Shown piece by piece: positions 42,847-52,175 of a stretch of DNA of 64,000 nucleotides. Position 1 is the first letter of the stretch. Every line of letters starts with the position of its first letter. Origin of the DNA: UBA11612 sp963662375. GTDB lineage: Bacteria; Pseudomonadota; Alphaproteobacteria; Rhodospirillales; Rhodospirillaceae. The notes under the pieces were generated by a model. It had not been told where the DNA came from. It searched no databases and was given only the letters and a program-made list of their open reading frames with translations. The translations under genes were made by a program, and so were the position numbers. Location of the stretch: the NCBI GenBank assembly GCA_963662375.2, contig CAXXRP010000010.1, positions 124,001 to 188,000 of the forward strand. Direction: 5' to 3'.

Positions 42847-43956
42847 ATGCGCTTTGTTTTTATTGACGAGTCCGTCCCCTACGACGGCTATACCTCCCTT
42901 CGCAGGCCACTGGGTGGGCCGGAAAAGGCTGTGGCCAGTCTGGCTGCCGCCCTGTCGCAGGCTCAGCACGACGTTACTGTAGTGAACCGCACCCCGTACG
43001 CACATATGGCTGACGGCGCCTACTGGGTGCCTTTGAATGATTCCAACGTACCGCGGGCTGCCAACGTGCTCATTGCGATGCGCAAGCCGTCGCTCCTCGG
43101 CAAAATCAGAAATGCTGATCAGAGATTATTATGGGTTACCGGAGCGCCGGATTATCTCACGGCCTCTGCCAATGAAAAACTTTGGGACTCGTTTTCACCG
43201 TCGGTCATGTTTGTTAGTCCGGCGCAAGCACAGCAATACACAGGCAAGTTGAGTACCGTCACCATACCGCCCGGTGTGCGCAATGCATTCTTCGAAACTA
43301 CGATCGATACGTCTGATCTCTCGGCAGAAGAATTGGTTTATGCCGAGAACGCCATGAAACAGGCCGTGCGCGATGAAGCGCCAAAGCCTCACGCAATTGT
43401 CACCACTCACCCACTGCAGGGCCTCGACTGGCTCATAGATGTGTGGACACGCCTTGTGCATCCGCGCATGCCGGACGCTCGGCTGTCCGTCTATTCGGCG
43501 GTTCTGTCGAAAGGAATTCGAACCGACGAGGTGCCGGATGCGGTCGCTCCAGTGTTTGAGCAGGTGAAAGCAGCGTCGGAAGCGAACGTTGTGGTGGTAG
43601 ACCCGCGCAACGACGAAGGTATGGCCGATGTGTATCGCCGCTCGCGGGCTCATTTGTATCCAGGGCATGCCCAAGATTTTGCCTGCTGGACTCTTTCCGA
43701 ATCGCAGACAACGGGATTGCCCGCTGTGGTCCGCAGTTTGGGTGGTGTGGCCGAATGCATCGTCAATGGTCAGACGGGTTACATTGTGCCGGACGCGGAG
43801 GCGTTCGCAAATGTCGCGGTACAAATTCTCAGCGATGATGGGGTATTCAAGAGTCTCAGCGATGCGGCAGGTGCCCCTGAACGCCGCCGCACTTGGCCGT
43901 TGGCGGCAAACGAGATGACGGACTTTATCTCCCAACTGCAGGGCGCGGCAGCCTGA
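42847..43956 (+). CDS. Glycosyltransferase, family 4-like
   Basis: A 369-residue GT-B fold protein. The N-terminus MRFVFIDESVPYDGYTSLRRPLGGPEKAVASLAAALSQ is a donor/acceptor Rossmann unit, and FACWTLSESQTTGLPAVVRSLGGVAECIVNGQTGYIV in the C-terminal half is the usual nucleotide-sugar region with the conserved E...G pattern. The substrate cannot be told. It is the first gene of a tight block (6 bp to the next) with a GT9, another GT4 and asnB, probably for lipopolysaccharide or exopolysaccharide assembly. Confidence 0.82.
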   Translation: MRFVFIDESVPYDGYTSLRRPLGGPEKAVASLAAALSQAQHDVTVVNRTPYAHMADGAYWVPLNDSNVPRAANVLIAMRKPSLLGKIRNADQRLLWVTGAPDYLTASANEKLWDSFSPSVMFVSPAQAQQYTGKLSTVTIPPGVRNAFFETTIDTSDLSAEELVYAENAMKQAVRDEAPKPHAIVTTHPLQGLDWLIDVWTRLVHPRMPDARLSVYSAVLSKGIRTDEVPDAVAPVFEQVKAASEANVVVVDPRNDEGMADVYRRSRAHLYPGHAQDFACWTLSESQTTGLPAVVRSLGGVAECIVNGQTGYIVPDAEAFANVAVQILSDDGVFKSLSDAAGAPERRRTWPLAANEMTDFISQLQGAAA

Positions 43957-43962
43957 GGCTCT

Positions 43963-44895
43963 GTGAAGATTCTTTTCATCACCTATACGCGAATTGGCGA
44001 CGCCGTGCTGTCGTCCGGTGTTTTGAACTATCTTGTGGACCGCTATCCCGACGCGCACTTCACTATTGTGTGTGGACCGTTGGCCGCTTCGCTTTTCGAC
44101 GCGGTGCCGCGTCTCGACCAAGTCATCGTCATGACCAAGCGGCCATTCGACGGTCACTGGCTTTCGCTTTGGCGCGCGGTACGCGCCGTCAAATGGGATC
44201 TCGTGATCGACTTGCGCCGATCGCTGGTATCGTATTTTATTCCGGCCCGAAAGCGTCACGTGCTTGGCTCCACCGACAACACCATCCACCGTGTCCAATT
44301 GCTCTCCACAGTTCTGGATATGGCAGAGCCGGCAGATCCTTATCTTTACGTAGCGCCGAAAAACGAGGAAGCAGCGGTGCGCCTAATCCCGAAAGATATT
44401 TCTGTGCTCGCCATAGCACCGCTAGCGGCCGATCCGGGCAAGACATGGCCGGCCGGACGGTTCGCCGTGCTCGGGCAACGGTTGCTAGATATGGGTGGGC
44501 CGTGCCAGGGGTGGCGGGTTGCCGTCTTCGGCGGGCCCGGCGATGCCGAGGCCGCGGGCCCGGTCATCGAGGCTCTGAAGGAATACAAACCAATCTCCAT
44601 GCTCGGTCAAACTGATTTGTTGACCGTATATGCCGCCCTGAAGCGGTGCCGGGCGTTTATCGGCAATGATTCGGGACTTGCCCACCTCGCCGCCGCCGCG
44701 GACCTACCGACCCTGGCGATCTTCGGCCCCACGGACCCTGTGTGCTATGGCCCCTGGGGAGAGCGCTGCCAGGTTGTCCGGGCAGACTCCACCGACCCTC
44801 AGGTGGAGGAACTCGAGCCGGAGAATGTCGAAGCGGCTTTTCGGCATCTCATGGCGTCGTTTCCAGAGCAGGTTCAGGGCGGAGACTCGAAGTGA
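43963..44895 (+). CDS. Glycosyltransferase family 9 (heptosyltransferase-like)
   Basis: A 310-residue protein with the GT9 pattern: MKILFITYTRIGDAVLSSGVLNYL, WDLVIDLRRSLVSYF, GPAD-like PGKTWPAGRFAVLGQRL and FIGNDSGLAHLAAAADLPTLAIFGPTDP, the family hallmark. The start is a GTG seven bases after the preceding gene's stop. GT9 enzymes add heptose in LPS core synthesis; the precise acceptor is unknown. Part of the glycosyltransferase operon. Confidence 0.88.
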   Translation: MKILFITYTRIGDAVLSSGVLNYLVDRYPDAHFTIVCGPLAASLFDAVPRLDQVIVMTKRPFDGHWLSLWRAVRAVKWDLVIDLRRSLVSYFIPARKRHVLGSTDNTIHRVQLLSTVLDMAEPADPYLYVAPKNEEAAVRLIPKDISVLAIAPLAADPGKTWPAGRFAVLGQRLLDMGGPCQGWRVAVFGGPGDAEAAGPVIEALKEYKPISMLGQTDLLTVYAALKRCRAFIGNDSGLAHLAAAADLPTLAIFGPTDPVCYGPWGERCQVVRADSTDPQVEELEPENVEAAFRHLMASFPEQVQGGDSK

Positions 44896-44957
44896 ATCCT
44901 TGGCTTTGGCCCCATAGCTATGCGAAACCTAAGTTGAGGTAAGGCGAGGGTGTCTGT

Positions 44958-46037
44958 TTGAAAATATTCCATCTCATGTCTGGCGCGCCGTACGGTGGCG
45001 TTGAGCGGCAGGTGGAGCGTCTTGTCGGCGCGCTCGAGCAGCATCGCTTTGTACAGCGCGTTATGCTTCGCCAAAATCGCGCGCGTGCAGAGCGTCTCGC
45101 AGCTATCGGAGCGGTGGCGGTCGAAATGTCCTTTCCCAGCCGCTTCGCTTTTTTTGCCCGACGCAAGATAAATTTGGACCAACGCAAGATAAATAACGAA
45201 ATCCGCCGCTTCGGTCCGGACATTGTTATTTCGTGGACGCCCGACGTCGCGGCCTTCGTCGAAAAAGGATCGTTCGTTCACCTGGGCCGTATTGGAACCA
45301 CGTTCGACGCCACTGCGCTGGCCATGTGTGACCATCTCTTCACGCCGTCTTCTTCACGCGCTAACCAAGCAATGATTGCGCAGTGGCAGGCAAAGTGCGT
45401 GCACGTTCTCCCCCATGTTCCGATGATCAAGCTTGAGGGCGTCGAGGCTGCTGTCACCAAACGGAAAACATTCTTTACGCCGCCCAACGCGAAACTGATC
45501 GTGACCGCTTCGCGGCTTGAAAAAAACGCTGGCTTGGACGTTTTGTTCGCGGCGCTCAGCCGCCTGCCCGAGTATTATCTTTGGGTCGTTGGCGAGGGAG
45601 AAGGACGTAAGCGTCTTGAAAAGCAAGCTCGCGAGGCTGGTATTAAGCCACGCATACGCTTCATCGGATGGCATGACGAATTGGCGTCCATCATCGCGGC
45701 TGGCAACGTCTTTGTTTATCCCGCCCGACACGAAGACGTGGGCGATGCGATCGTGGATGCCTGGGGCGCGGGCGTGCCGGTGGTGGCGTCTGACAGCCTG
45801 GGACCTGGCCTGCTGATCCGCCACAAGAAGAATGGGCTGCTGGTGCCGGTGGGAGATGCAATCAGCATGGCCGAGGCCATTAAATGGATTTCCCGAGACA
45901 GTGATTTAGCAAGGAGGCTGGGTGCGGCGGGGAGACTCACCTACATCGAAACCTTCGCGGCGGACAAAATCGTCCCGCAGTATCTGGACTTGTTCAACAC
46001 GCTTGCGTCCGAACTAGCGCCGAAAATGGGCGCGTAG
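44958..46037 (+). CDS. Glycosyltransferase, family 4
   Basis: A 359-residue GT4-type protein with MKIFHLMSGAPYGGVERQVERLVGAL, TASRLEKNAGLDVLFAAL, VGEGEGRKRLEKQARE, RFIGWHDELASIIAAGNVFVYPAR and VVASDSLGPGLLIRHKKNGLLVPVGD, all standard parts of the family. The start is TTG 44958 with AGGCGAGGG seven bases before it. It lies in the middle of the glycosyltransferase operon and probably adds a sugar to a lipid-linked or LPS acceptor. Confidence 0.87.
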   Translation: MKIFHLMSGAPYGGVERQVERLVGALEQHRFVQRVMLRQNRARAERLAAIGAVAVEMSFPSRFAFFARRKINLDQRKINNEIRRFGPDIVISWTPDVAAFVEKGSFVHLGRIGTTFDATALAMCDHLFTPSSSRANQAMIAQWQAKCVHVLPHVPMIKLEGVEAAVTKRKTFFTPPNAKLIVTASRLEKNAGLDVLFAALSRLPEYYLWVVGEGEGRKRLEKQAREAGIKPRIRFIGWHDELASIIAAGNVFVYPARHEDVGDAIVDAWGAGVPVVASDSLGPGLLIRHKKNGLLVPVGDAISMAEAIKWISRDSDLARRLGAAGRLTYIETFAADKIVPQYLDLFNTLASELAPKMGA

Positions 46038-46046
46038 GTTGCATCG

Positions 46047-47807
46047 ATGTGCGGGATCGCCGGCGTCATGATGCGCGACGGCCGGCCGCTGCCGGACGGC
46101 ATTCTTGAAAAACTCACAAATGCATTGGACCATCGCGGCCCCGATGGACGGGTGGCGCTGGACCGCGGCGACGTTGGCTTGGTGCACACACGCCTGGCCA
46201 TTATCGACGTTGAAGGCGGCAAACAGCCGTTCATTTTGCCGGAAGGCACGGTTCTGATCGCTAACGGCGAGATCTACAACGACCTAGATTTGCGGTGTGA
46301 ATTTTCCGGCGCGCAGTTCGCCACCGGCTCCGATTGCGAAAGTCCGTTGCATGTGTACCGCACCCGCGGCGATGCTTTCGCCGACAGTTTGCGCGGCATG
46401 TACGCGCTCGCGATTCATGATCCGGCGAAAAAAACACTGATTCTGGCGCGCGACCCGTTCGGCATCAAGCCGCTTTACTACGCTGAAACGGCTGCGGGGT
46501 TTTGCTTTGCTTCCGAGCCACAGGCGTTGATCACGGCGGGATTGGTGATAGCGGCGCAAAGAAACCCAGTTCGCGACGAAGTTCTAGCGCTCCAATTTTC
46601 AACAGGTACGTCAACGCCGTTTAAAAAGATCCAAAGAGTCGCGCCCGGTGAAACTTTAGTTGTAAAAAACGGACGTATAACGTTGCGCCTTGAACGTTCC
46701 GACGTGCTGTCGGCGGAAGTGATCGAGCGGCCCGACCACGACGCGATTGTGGAGTTCGGTGAGGTTTGGCGGGAGTCCGTGACGGTCCATCAACGCTCCG
46801 ATGTGCCGTATGGGATGTTTCTGTCCGGCGGCATCGATTCGGCGGCGGTGCTGGCGATGATGGCGCGGCTAAACGAGGCGCCGGTGCTGGCATTTACCGC
46901 CGCATTCCCCGGTACTGGCGCGCACGATGAGTGGGAAAATGCCCAAAATGCCGCGGCAGCCGTCGGGGCTGACCATGTCGATGTGCCGGTGACAGCGGCG
47001 GATTTCTGGGCAGACTTGCCGCAGGTTGCCGCCGCCGTGGACGATCCAGCGCCGGACTACGCGGTGATCCCGACATTTTTGCTTGCGAAATGCGCGGCAA
47101 AAGACGTGAAAGTGGTGCTGACCGGCGAGGGCGGGGACGAAATGTTCGCCGGTTATGGCCGTTACCGTGCCGCGCTACGGCCCTGGCCGTTCGCTAAACC
47201 CCCATTCCGGCGCCATATTTTGGCCGAGTCCGGCGTATTGCGCACGGTTCCGCCGCAGTGGCGGGACGGCTTGAGTGCGGTGGAACGTGCCGTCTTGCAC
47301 GGCAAAAGTTCCGATTTGCGCGCAATTCAGGCGGTCGATTGCGCGACATGGCTGCCCAACGATCTTTTGGTCAAACTGGACCGCTGTTTGATGGCCCATG
47401 GCGTCGAAGGGCGGGTGCCGTTCCTCGATCCGTCCGTCGCCAAATTCGCATTTTCGCTGAAAGACGATCAGAAGGTGCGCGGCGGACTCGGAAAATGGAT
47501 CGTACGCCAGTGGCTTGCGGAAAATTTCCCTGCCGCCGCTGCGTTCGAACGCAAGCGCGGTTTTACAGTGCCGGTGGCCGACTGGATCTCCGGCGAGGGA
47601 GCGCGCCTCGGTCCGCTGGTGGCACGGCAGGAGGGCATCGCCGAGATATGTGCGCCGGGAAAGGTTGAGTCTCTATTTCGCACGGTGAACGCGCGCAGCG
47701 GACAAGCGGCGTGGATGCTGCTGTTCTATGCATTGTGGCATCGCCGTCATATGCTGGGGCACATGCCCGTGGGCGACGTGTTCGAGACATTGTCTGCGCC
47801 AATCTAA
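46047..47807 (+). CDS. asnB: Asparagine synthase, glutamine-hydrolysing
   Basis: A 586-residue two-domain enzyme. The N-terminal glutaminase has catalytic Cys2 (MCGIAGVMMRDG), DHRGPDGR and RLAIIDVEGGKQPF; the synthetase domain has the ATP pyrophosphatase loop FLSGGIDSAAVLAMM. In operons of glycosyltransferases such AsnB-like proteins usually amidate a sugar or peptide rather than supply asparagine, so the physiological substrate is open. Ten bases after the preceding gene. The frame is intact. Confidence 0.85.
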   Translation: MCGIAGVMMRDGRPLPDGILEKLTNALDHRGPDGRVALDRGDVGLVHTRLAIIDVEGGKQPFILPEGTVLIANGEIYNDLDLRCEFSGAQFATGSDCESPLHVYRTRGDAFADSLRGMYALAIHDPAKKTLILARDPFGIKPLYYAETAAGFCFASEPQALITAGLVIAAQRNPVRDEVLALQFSTGTSTPFKKIQRVAPGETLVVKNGRITLRLERSDVLSAEVIERPDHDAIVEFGEVWRESVTVHQRSDVPYGMFLSGGIDSAAVLAMMARLNEAPVLAFTAAFPGTGAHDEWENAQNAAAAVGADHVDVPVTAADFWADLPQVAAAVDDPAPDYAVIPTFLLAKCAAKDVKVVLTGEGGDEMFAGYGRYRAALRPWPFAKPPFRRHILAESGVLRTVPPQWRDGLSAVERAVLHGKSSDLRAIQAVDCATWLPNDLLVKLDRCLMAHGVEGRVPFLDPSVAKFAFSLKDDQKVRGGLGKWIVRQWLAENFPAAAAFERKRGFTVPVADWISGEGARLGPLVARQEGIAEICAPGKVESLFRTVNARSGQAAWMLLFYALWHRRHMLGHMPVGDVFETLSAPI

Positions 47808-47827
47808 AAGTAGGAGGGCCAGTTTTT

Positions 47828-48043
47828 GTGAGCGAGAGTTTCGATCTCATTATTCACGGCGGCGCGGTGTTCGTTCCGGGCGGGCCGGTGGAAGCGGACG
47901 TCGGTGTGCGCGCCGGACGCGTCGCCGGAATCGGTGACTTGAAGTCCGCTAAGGCTGAGACGCGGTTTGACGCGACCAATCTCACGGTGTTGCCCGACTG
48001 TATCGATGAGCAGGTGCATTTCCGTGAGCCCGGCAACTTCTAA
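47828..48043 (+). pseudogene. Dihydroorotase/amidohydrolase, N-terminal fragment
   Basis: A GTG-started frame with TAGGAGG ten bases upstream reads FDLIIHGGAVFVPGGPVEADVGVRAGRVAGIGDL and TVLPDCIDEQVHFREPGNF, then stops. The HVHFREPGN metal-binding motif is altered to QVHFREPGN, and the remaining ~370 residues of the family are absent. It is truncated right at the catalytic region. It follows asnB and would be co-transcribed, but the product cannot be a functional hydrolase. Confidence 0.65.
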
Positions 48044-48127
48044 GTTTTTGTCACCTTTGGCCCTGGGCCTGATTTCCGGTTTGCGTTTGACACGCTTTGT
48101 CAGGGGCCGAGGGTCCAGGTTTTTTGT

Positions 48128-48193
48128 TCTTGTTCCAAAAAACCAGAAACAAGATAACTCTAGATTCTCGGCCTCCTCATGGAGGCCAAGAAT
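48128..48193 (+). repeat. Terminator-like hairpin plus REP-like palindrome
   Basis: First, GGTTTTTT and AAAAAACC (near 48118-48143) form a possible terminator stem. Second, ATTCTCGGCCTCC and GGAGGCCAAGAAT (48164-48193) form a 12-of-13 paired hairpin followed by GACG, much like the dispersed GGATTCCCG...CGGGAATGACG palindromes common in proteobacteria. Nothing else coding is seen between 48044 and 48254. Confidence 0.4.
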
Positions 48194-48254
48194 GACGACC
48201 GTGCTCGCTAACGGCATTGTGCGTCCAATTTACATCGTTATCGCGGGCCTGCCC

Positions 48255-49135
48255 TCACCTGTCCTTCATCTCAGCGCGGCTATCGGCGGCGGTGGCTAAA
48301 TCGCCGCCCGCTTTGACAATGTTATTGGCCGCCGCTTCCACCAGCTGAGGGTTGGTTTTATCCGAGCCCCATATGGGATCCTCAAGGCCCACACGCACAT
48401 GACCGCCTAATGTCACGGCGTCGGGGATGATGGGGGTTATGTTGCCTTTCAGCGCAGCAATCATCCACGGCGCGCCGGGGGCGTAGTCGTTCAGTGTGGC
48501 GAGATAGGCATCGACGCCGTAGCGTTTGGGTGCGAAGCCGAACGTGAACTCCTCGGAAAACATGAAACGGTAGACCGGTGTTTTCATTTTGGGGAAGCGC
48601 GCAGCAGGTGCTGAACCCAAGCGTATGAAGCCGGGGTCGTAGAGGGCGAAAGTGGGGCGCAGATCGTATTTTTCGAAAATGGCCATGCCGGCGCGAATGT
48701 CGCTTTCGACGTTCATGTAGACCATGCCCAGCTTGTCGGCCTTGATGTCGTTGATGTCCGAAAAGTTGACCGAGACCGGATCGACGATGGCCTATTCCAG
48801 CATGCCGCGTTTGCCTAGCTCTTCGCTCGGGATATGGCGATAGGCTCCGACCACGCCCACTTCGGAGCCGGGCTGGCTGGCGTTGGAGATGGTGGGATAG
48901 ATGATGACGTCCACCTCGGATTTGATACCCTCGATGATGGCGGCGTAAACGTCCGGGCTGTCGTTCTGGATGCCGGTGTCGGGGTCATAAGCGTGGACAT
49001 GGATGACCGCCGCGCCCGCTTTCACCATGGCAATGCCGTCTTTGATGCATTCGTCCACAGTGACCGGAATGTTCGGTTGGTTCTTTTTTGTCCACGGGCC
49101 GTTAGCGCGGCCTCCAGCCAGACCTTGCGTGCCAT
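48255..49135 (-). pseudogene. Beta-keto acid cleavage enzyme (BKACE, DUF849), two lesions
   Basis: The gene starts MARKVWLEAAL at 49135, loses frame near 49110 (GPWTKKNQPNIPVTVDEC continues in the next frame) and has an in-frame TAG at 48792-48794 where Trp is expected (GMLEWAIVDP). The pieces give the whole BKACE pattern: AAVIHVHAYDPDTG, VIIYPTISNASQ, SVNFSDINDI, MNVESDIRAGMAIFEKYDLRPTFALYDPG and TLGGHVRVGLEDPIW. These enzymes cleave 3-keto acids with acetyl-CoA. Two independent lesions make real decay more likely than an error. Confidence 0.8.
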
Positions 49136-49293
49136 GTGCGAGTTTCCCTTCGAATGTATGATTGGTATAATTCTCGCCGCTATGTCTGCTTGGAACAAGA
49201 CCGTTGAAGGATTTCTACTAGGAATCATGTAACGGCATCAGGCATTCTGATTCCTTCATTTATTACCGGTGTCTATTTGTAGGTGAGGCCAAT

Positions 49294-50403
49294 ATGGAGG
49301 TGCGTGCGGCGGTCGCTTTCGGGGCGGGGCAGCCCCTCTCCATCGAAACGGTGCGACTGGATGGGCCCGGGCTCGGCGAGGTGCTGGTGGAGATCAAGGC
49401 CAGCGGGATTTGCCATACCGACAAGTTCACCCTGTCCGGCGGTGATCCGGAGGGCATCTTTCCGTCCATCCTCGGTCACGAAGGCGCGGGCATTGTGGTG
49501 GACGTGGGCACCGATGTGACGTCGGTTGCCAAGGGCGATCACGTTATTCCGCTGTACACGCCCGAATGCCGGGAATGTAAAAGCTGTACCAGCCACAAGA
49601 CCAATCTCTGCACGTCGATCCGCGCGACCCAGGGCAAGGGCGTGATGCCCGACGGCACCAGCCGGTTTTCGTTAAACGGCAAACCGGTGATGCATTACAT
49701 GGGCTGTTCGACCTTTGCGAACTACACCGTGCTTCCGGAAATCGCCCTGGCCAAAGTGCGTAAGGACGCGCCGTTCGATAAGATCTGCTACATCGGTTGC
49801 GGCGTGACCACCGGTATCGGCGCGGTGATCTTCACGGCGAAAGTTGAGCCCGGCGCCAACGTGATAGTTTTCGGCCTGGGCGGCATCGGCCTTAACGTCA
49901 TTCAGGGGGCGAAGATGGCGGGCGCCGACAAGATCTTCGGTGTGGATGTCAATCCGGCCCGCGAGGCCCTCGCGCGCAAATTCGGCATGACCGACTTTGT
50001 GAACCCTAAAGAGGTGAAGGGCGATCTGGTTGGGCACTTGGTGGAACTGACCAGCGGCGGCGCGGACTACAGCTTCGAGTGCGTTGGCAACGTGGACTTG
50101 ATGCGTCAAGCGCTGGAGTGCTGCCATCGTGGTTGGGGCGTGAGCGTGATCATCGGCGTGGCCGGGGCGGGCCAGGAAATCGCGACGCGCCCCTTTCAGC
50201 TTGTGACCGGGCGGCGATGGATCGGCACCGCTTTCGGCGGCGCGCGCGGCCGCACCGATGTTCCTAAGATCGTTGATTGGTACATGGATAAGAAGATCAA
50301 CATCGACGATCTGATTACGCATACGCTGCCGCTGGAGCGCATCAACGAGGGCTTCGATCTGATGACGAAAGGCGAGTCCATCCGCAGCGTGGTGGTTTAC
50401 TGA
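49294..50403 (+). CDS. frmA: S-(hydroxymethyl)glutathione dehydrogenase / class III alcohol dehydrogenase
   Basis: This zinc, NAD-dependent enzyme oxidises the formaldehyde-glutathione adduct. The 369-residue protein has catalytic zinc ligands C40 and H62-E63, structural zinc cysteines C92, C95, C98 and C106, the CYIGCGVTTGIGAVIFTAKVEPG segment, GLGGIGLNVIQGAKMAGA for NAD, and the class III end GGARGRTDVPKIVDWYMDKKINIDDLI. RBS TAGGTGAGG precedes the ATG. No separate S-formylglutathione hydrolase gene is adjacent. The frame is intact, though the neighbours on both sides are broken. Confidence 0.93.
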   Translation: MEVRAAVAFGAGQPLSIETVRLDGPGLGEVLVEIKASGICHTDKFTLSGGDPEGIFPSILGHEGAGIVVDVGTDVTSVAKGDHVIPLYTPECRECKSCTSHKTNLCTSIRATQGKGVMPDGTSRFSLNGKPVMHYMGCSTFANYTVLPEIALAKVRKDAPFDKICYIGCGVTTGIGAVIFTAKVEPGANVIVFGLGGIGLNVIQGAKMAGADKIFGVDVNPAREALARKFGMTDFVNPKEVKGDLVGHLVELTSGGADYSFECVGNVDLMRQALECCHRGWGVSVIIGVAGAGQEIATRPFQLVTGRRWIGTAFGGARGRTDVPKIVDWYMDKKINIDDLITHTLPLERINEGFDLMTKGESIRSVVVY

Positions 50404-50504
50404 GCCCTCGCCTTGTTAAGGGTTTATGTGTCTCGGTTTTCCTACTTTGGCGGCGCCAGCGGGTAGGGATATAGTGGACCCAATCTGATGGGGAGAATTC
50501 TCCC

Positions 50505-51065
50505 ATGACCAACGGCTATGTGCTGGACCCGGCGGCGCTGCGCACCGACGACATTGCTTTACCCGGCCCCGATGCGGGCCCTCCGGCGGGTGGGACCGTG
50601 GGATTTCGGGTTGATGAGATGTGGCGAGCCTGGGACTGGATTTCGGAAATCTGGGCCGAGTAGTTCCGCAAGGCGGGGGCCGAAGTTAAGTTCTGGCGCT
50701 CTGCAGGGCGCACGGGCAGCGAAGGCGACCGGCTGGCCAAGTCGCTAGACGCGTTTTTGGAGTCCGTCGACGTTGCGGTGGTGGGCCTCGGCAATTGTGG
50801 GTCCTGCACCGGCTGGACCATTCGCGACGCCCTGACCGCCGCGGCCAAGGGATTGCCGACGACGGCTGTTTGCACGGATAACTTCAAGGAACTGGGTCGG
50901 AACCTTGCTCAGCGAGGCGGGCGCTCGGGCCTGCGTGTTCATGTGCTGCCTTACCCGCTGAATGAAAAATTTAAAAGCGACGTGGACCCCGTTGCGCACG
51001 AACACTTCGCCAAAGTGGTGGCGACCATGGGCGCGCAGATTGCCGCGCGCGAGGCAGCGGAATGA
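50505..51065 (+). pseudogene. UGSC-like (seleno)protein homologue with in-frame TAG
   Basis: From the ATG the frame is MTNGYVLDPAALRTDDIALPGPD, a Rossmann-like VDVAVVGLGNCGSCTGWTIRD and LPTTAVCTDNFKELGRNLA, then ends overlapping the next gene. The GNCGSC segment is the Cys form of the UGSC motif of a family known with selenocysteine. A TAG at 50661-50663 after IWAE interrupts it; reading on, the frame is open, so it is a nonsense mutation rather than a frameshift. TAG is not the selenocysteine codon and lies ~40 residues before the motif. A restart at TTG 50757 would produce only the motif half. Confidence 0.65.
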
Positions 51066-52129
51066 ACACGACCATAAAGCCGAAAGCTCCCGTTATCCGC
51101 GACTGCGGGCCAGAAGGCTGCGAGATCGATTGGCTTTCGAGCAAACGCCATCAAGCCGAGTTGGACGTTTCGGACTTCACTCAGTTTTCTCTGGAGCAGG
51201 GATGGGGCGACGGTCTTCCTGTTATTCCACCGACGGAAGCGCGGGTGCGCGCATTTCTGGCCGCGGGCAACCGCTATCCTGACGAAGTGATTTGCACTCT
51301 GCCGCCCCTGGACGCGGAGTGCACGGTGGAGAAGATCGCCATCAACGCGGTGATGGCCGGTGCGCCGGCAGAGTCTCTGCCGCTGCTGATCGCGGCGTTG
51401 GAAGGCATGGCCAATCCGGACTTCGAGTTGTTCGGGTTGAACGCGACCACTGCCTCCGTGGTGCCGCTGGTTCTGGTGAACGGACCAATCTGCGACACCC
51501 TGGGCATACGCTATAAGCATGGCTGCCTGGGCGGTGTGGCGAGCTCCGCGGCGGCAATCGGCCGGGCGATTCGCTTGATCATCCGCAACGTGGCCGGACA
51601 GCTCATTGGTGTGACGTCGCAAAACACCTTTGGTTCTCCTGGGCGCGTTGCCGGCATTGTCTTCGGTGAATGGGAAGAGCGCTCTCCCTGGGCGCCCCTA
51701 GCCGATCGGCGCGGGGTGACAGGCGATGCGGCCACGGTTTATGGCACAAACGGGACTATGAACATCATCGACACCACGTCGCAGACCGGGCCGGAGTTTC
51801 TGGAGATGATCGGCAAGTCGCTGGCCTATCCCGGAGCAAACGGTTTCTCGCCGGCGGTGCCATATGCGGAAATCATGGTGGCGGTGAACCCTGTATGGGC
51901 AGAAATCATCCACCGTGACGTGCCCAAAATGGAAGACGTTCAGGAGATGATCTGGTCGTACGCTAGCTTCGATGCCGATTACATCACGGCCAAACACCGC
52001 GAGCAGTTGGAGCACTTGAACCGCGTTCAAAAAAATGGACGGGTCTATCTGGCCAGTAAGCCCAAGGACGTGTTTGTAGTCACCTGCGGCGGCACCGGCA
52101 GTCTACATGCCGCCGGCTTCCACAGCTAG
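51062..52129 (+). CDS. Protein of unknown function coupled to the UGSC-like gene
   Basis: The 355-residue protein starts in an ATGA overlap with the UGSC-like gene, so the two are translationally coupled. Visible features: CGPEGCEIDW near the N-terminus (possible metal or disulfide pair), GWGDGLPVIPPTEARVRAFL, NAVMAGAPAESLPLLIAALEGM, and many glycine/serine-rich turns (LGGVASSAAAIGRAI, TCGGTGSLHAAGF). No signal peptide. I do not recognise a named family. The intact coding sequence beside a broken partner suggests the damage upstream is recent. Confidence 0.7.
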   Translation: MNTTIKPKAPVIRDCGPEGCEIDWLSSKRHQAELDVSDFTQFSLEQGWGDGLPVIPPTEARVRAFLAAGNRYPDEVICTLPPLDAECTVEKIAINAVMAGAPAESLPLLIAALEGMANPDFELFGLNATTASVVPLVLVNGPICDTLGIRYKHGCLGGVASSAAAIGRAIRLIIRNVAGQLIGVTSQNTFGSPGRVAGIVFGEWEERSPWAPLADRRGVTGDAATVYGTNGTMNIIDTTSQTGPEFLEMIGKSLAYPGANGFSPAVPYAEIMVAVNPVWAEIIHRDVPKMEDVQEMIWSYASFDADYITAKHREQLEHLNRVQKNGRVYLASKPKDVFVVTCGGTGSLHAAGFHS

Positions 52130-52175
52130 GGCACCTGTCTGACACAGACAACGGCCATTCAAACCGGCTGATTTC

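Noticed and set aside
50661..50663. TAG in the UGSC-like gene as a recoded amino acid
   Set aside because: Other broken genes nearby contain TAA and frameshifts too, many intact genes end in TAG, and no suppressor tRNA is visible; recoding is not supported.
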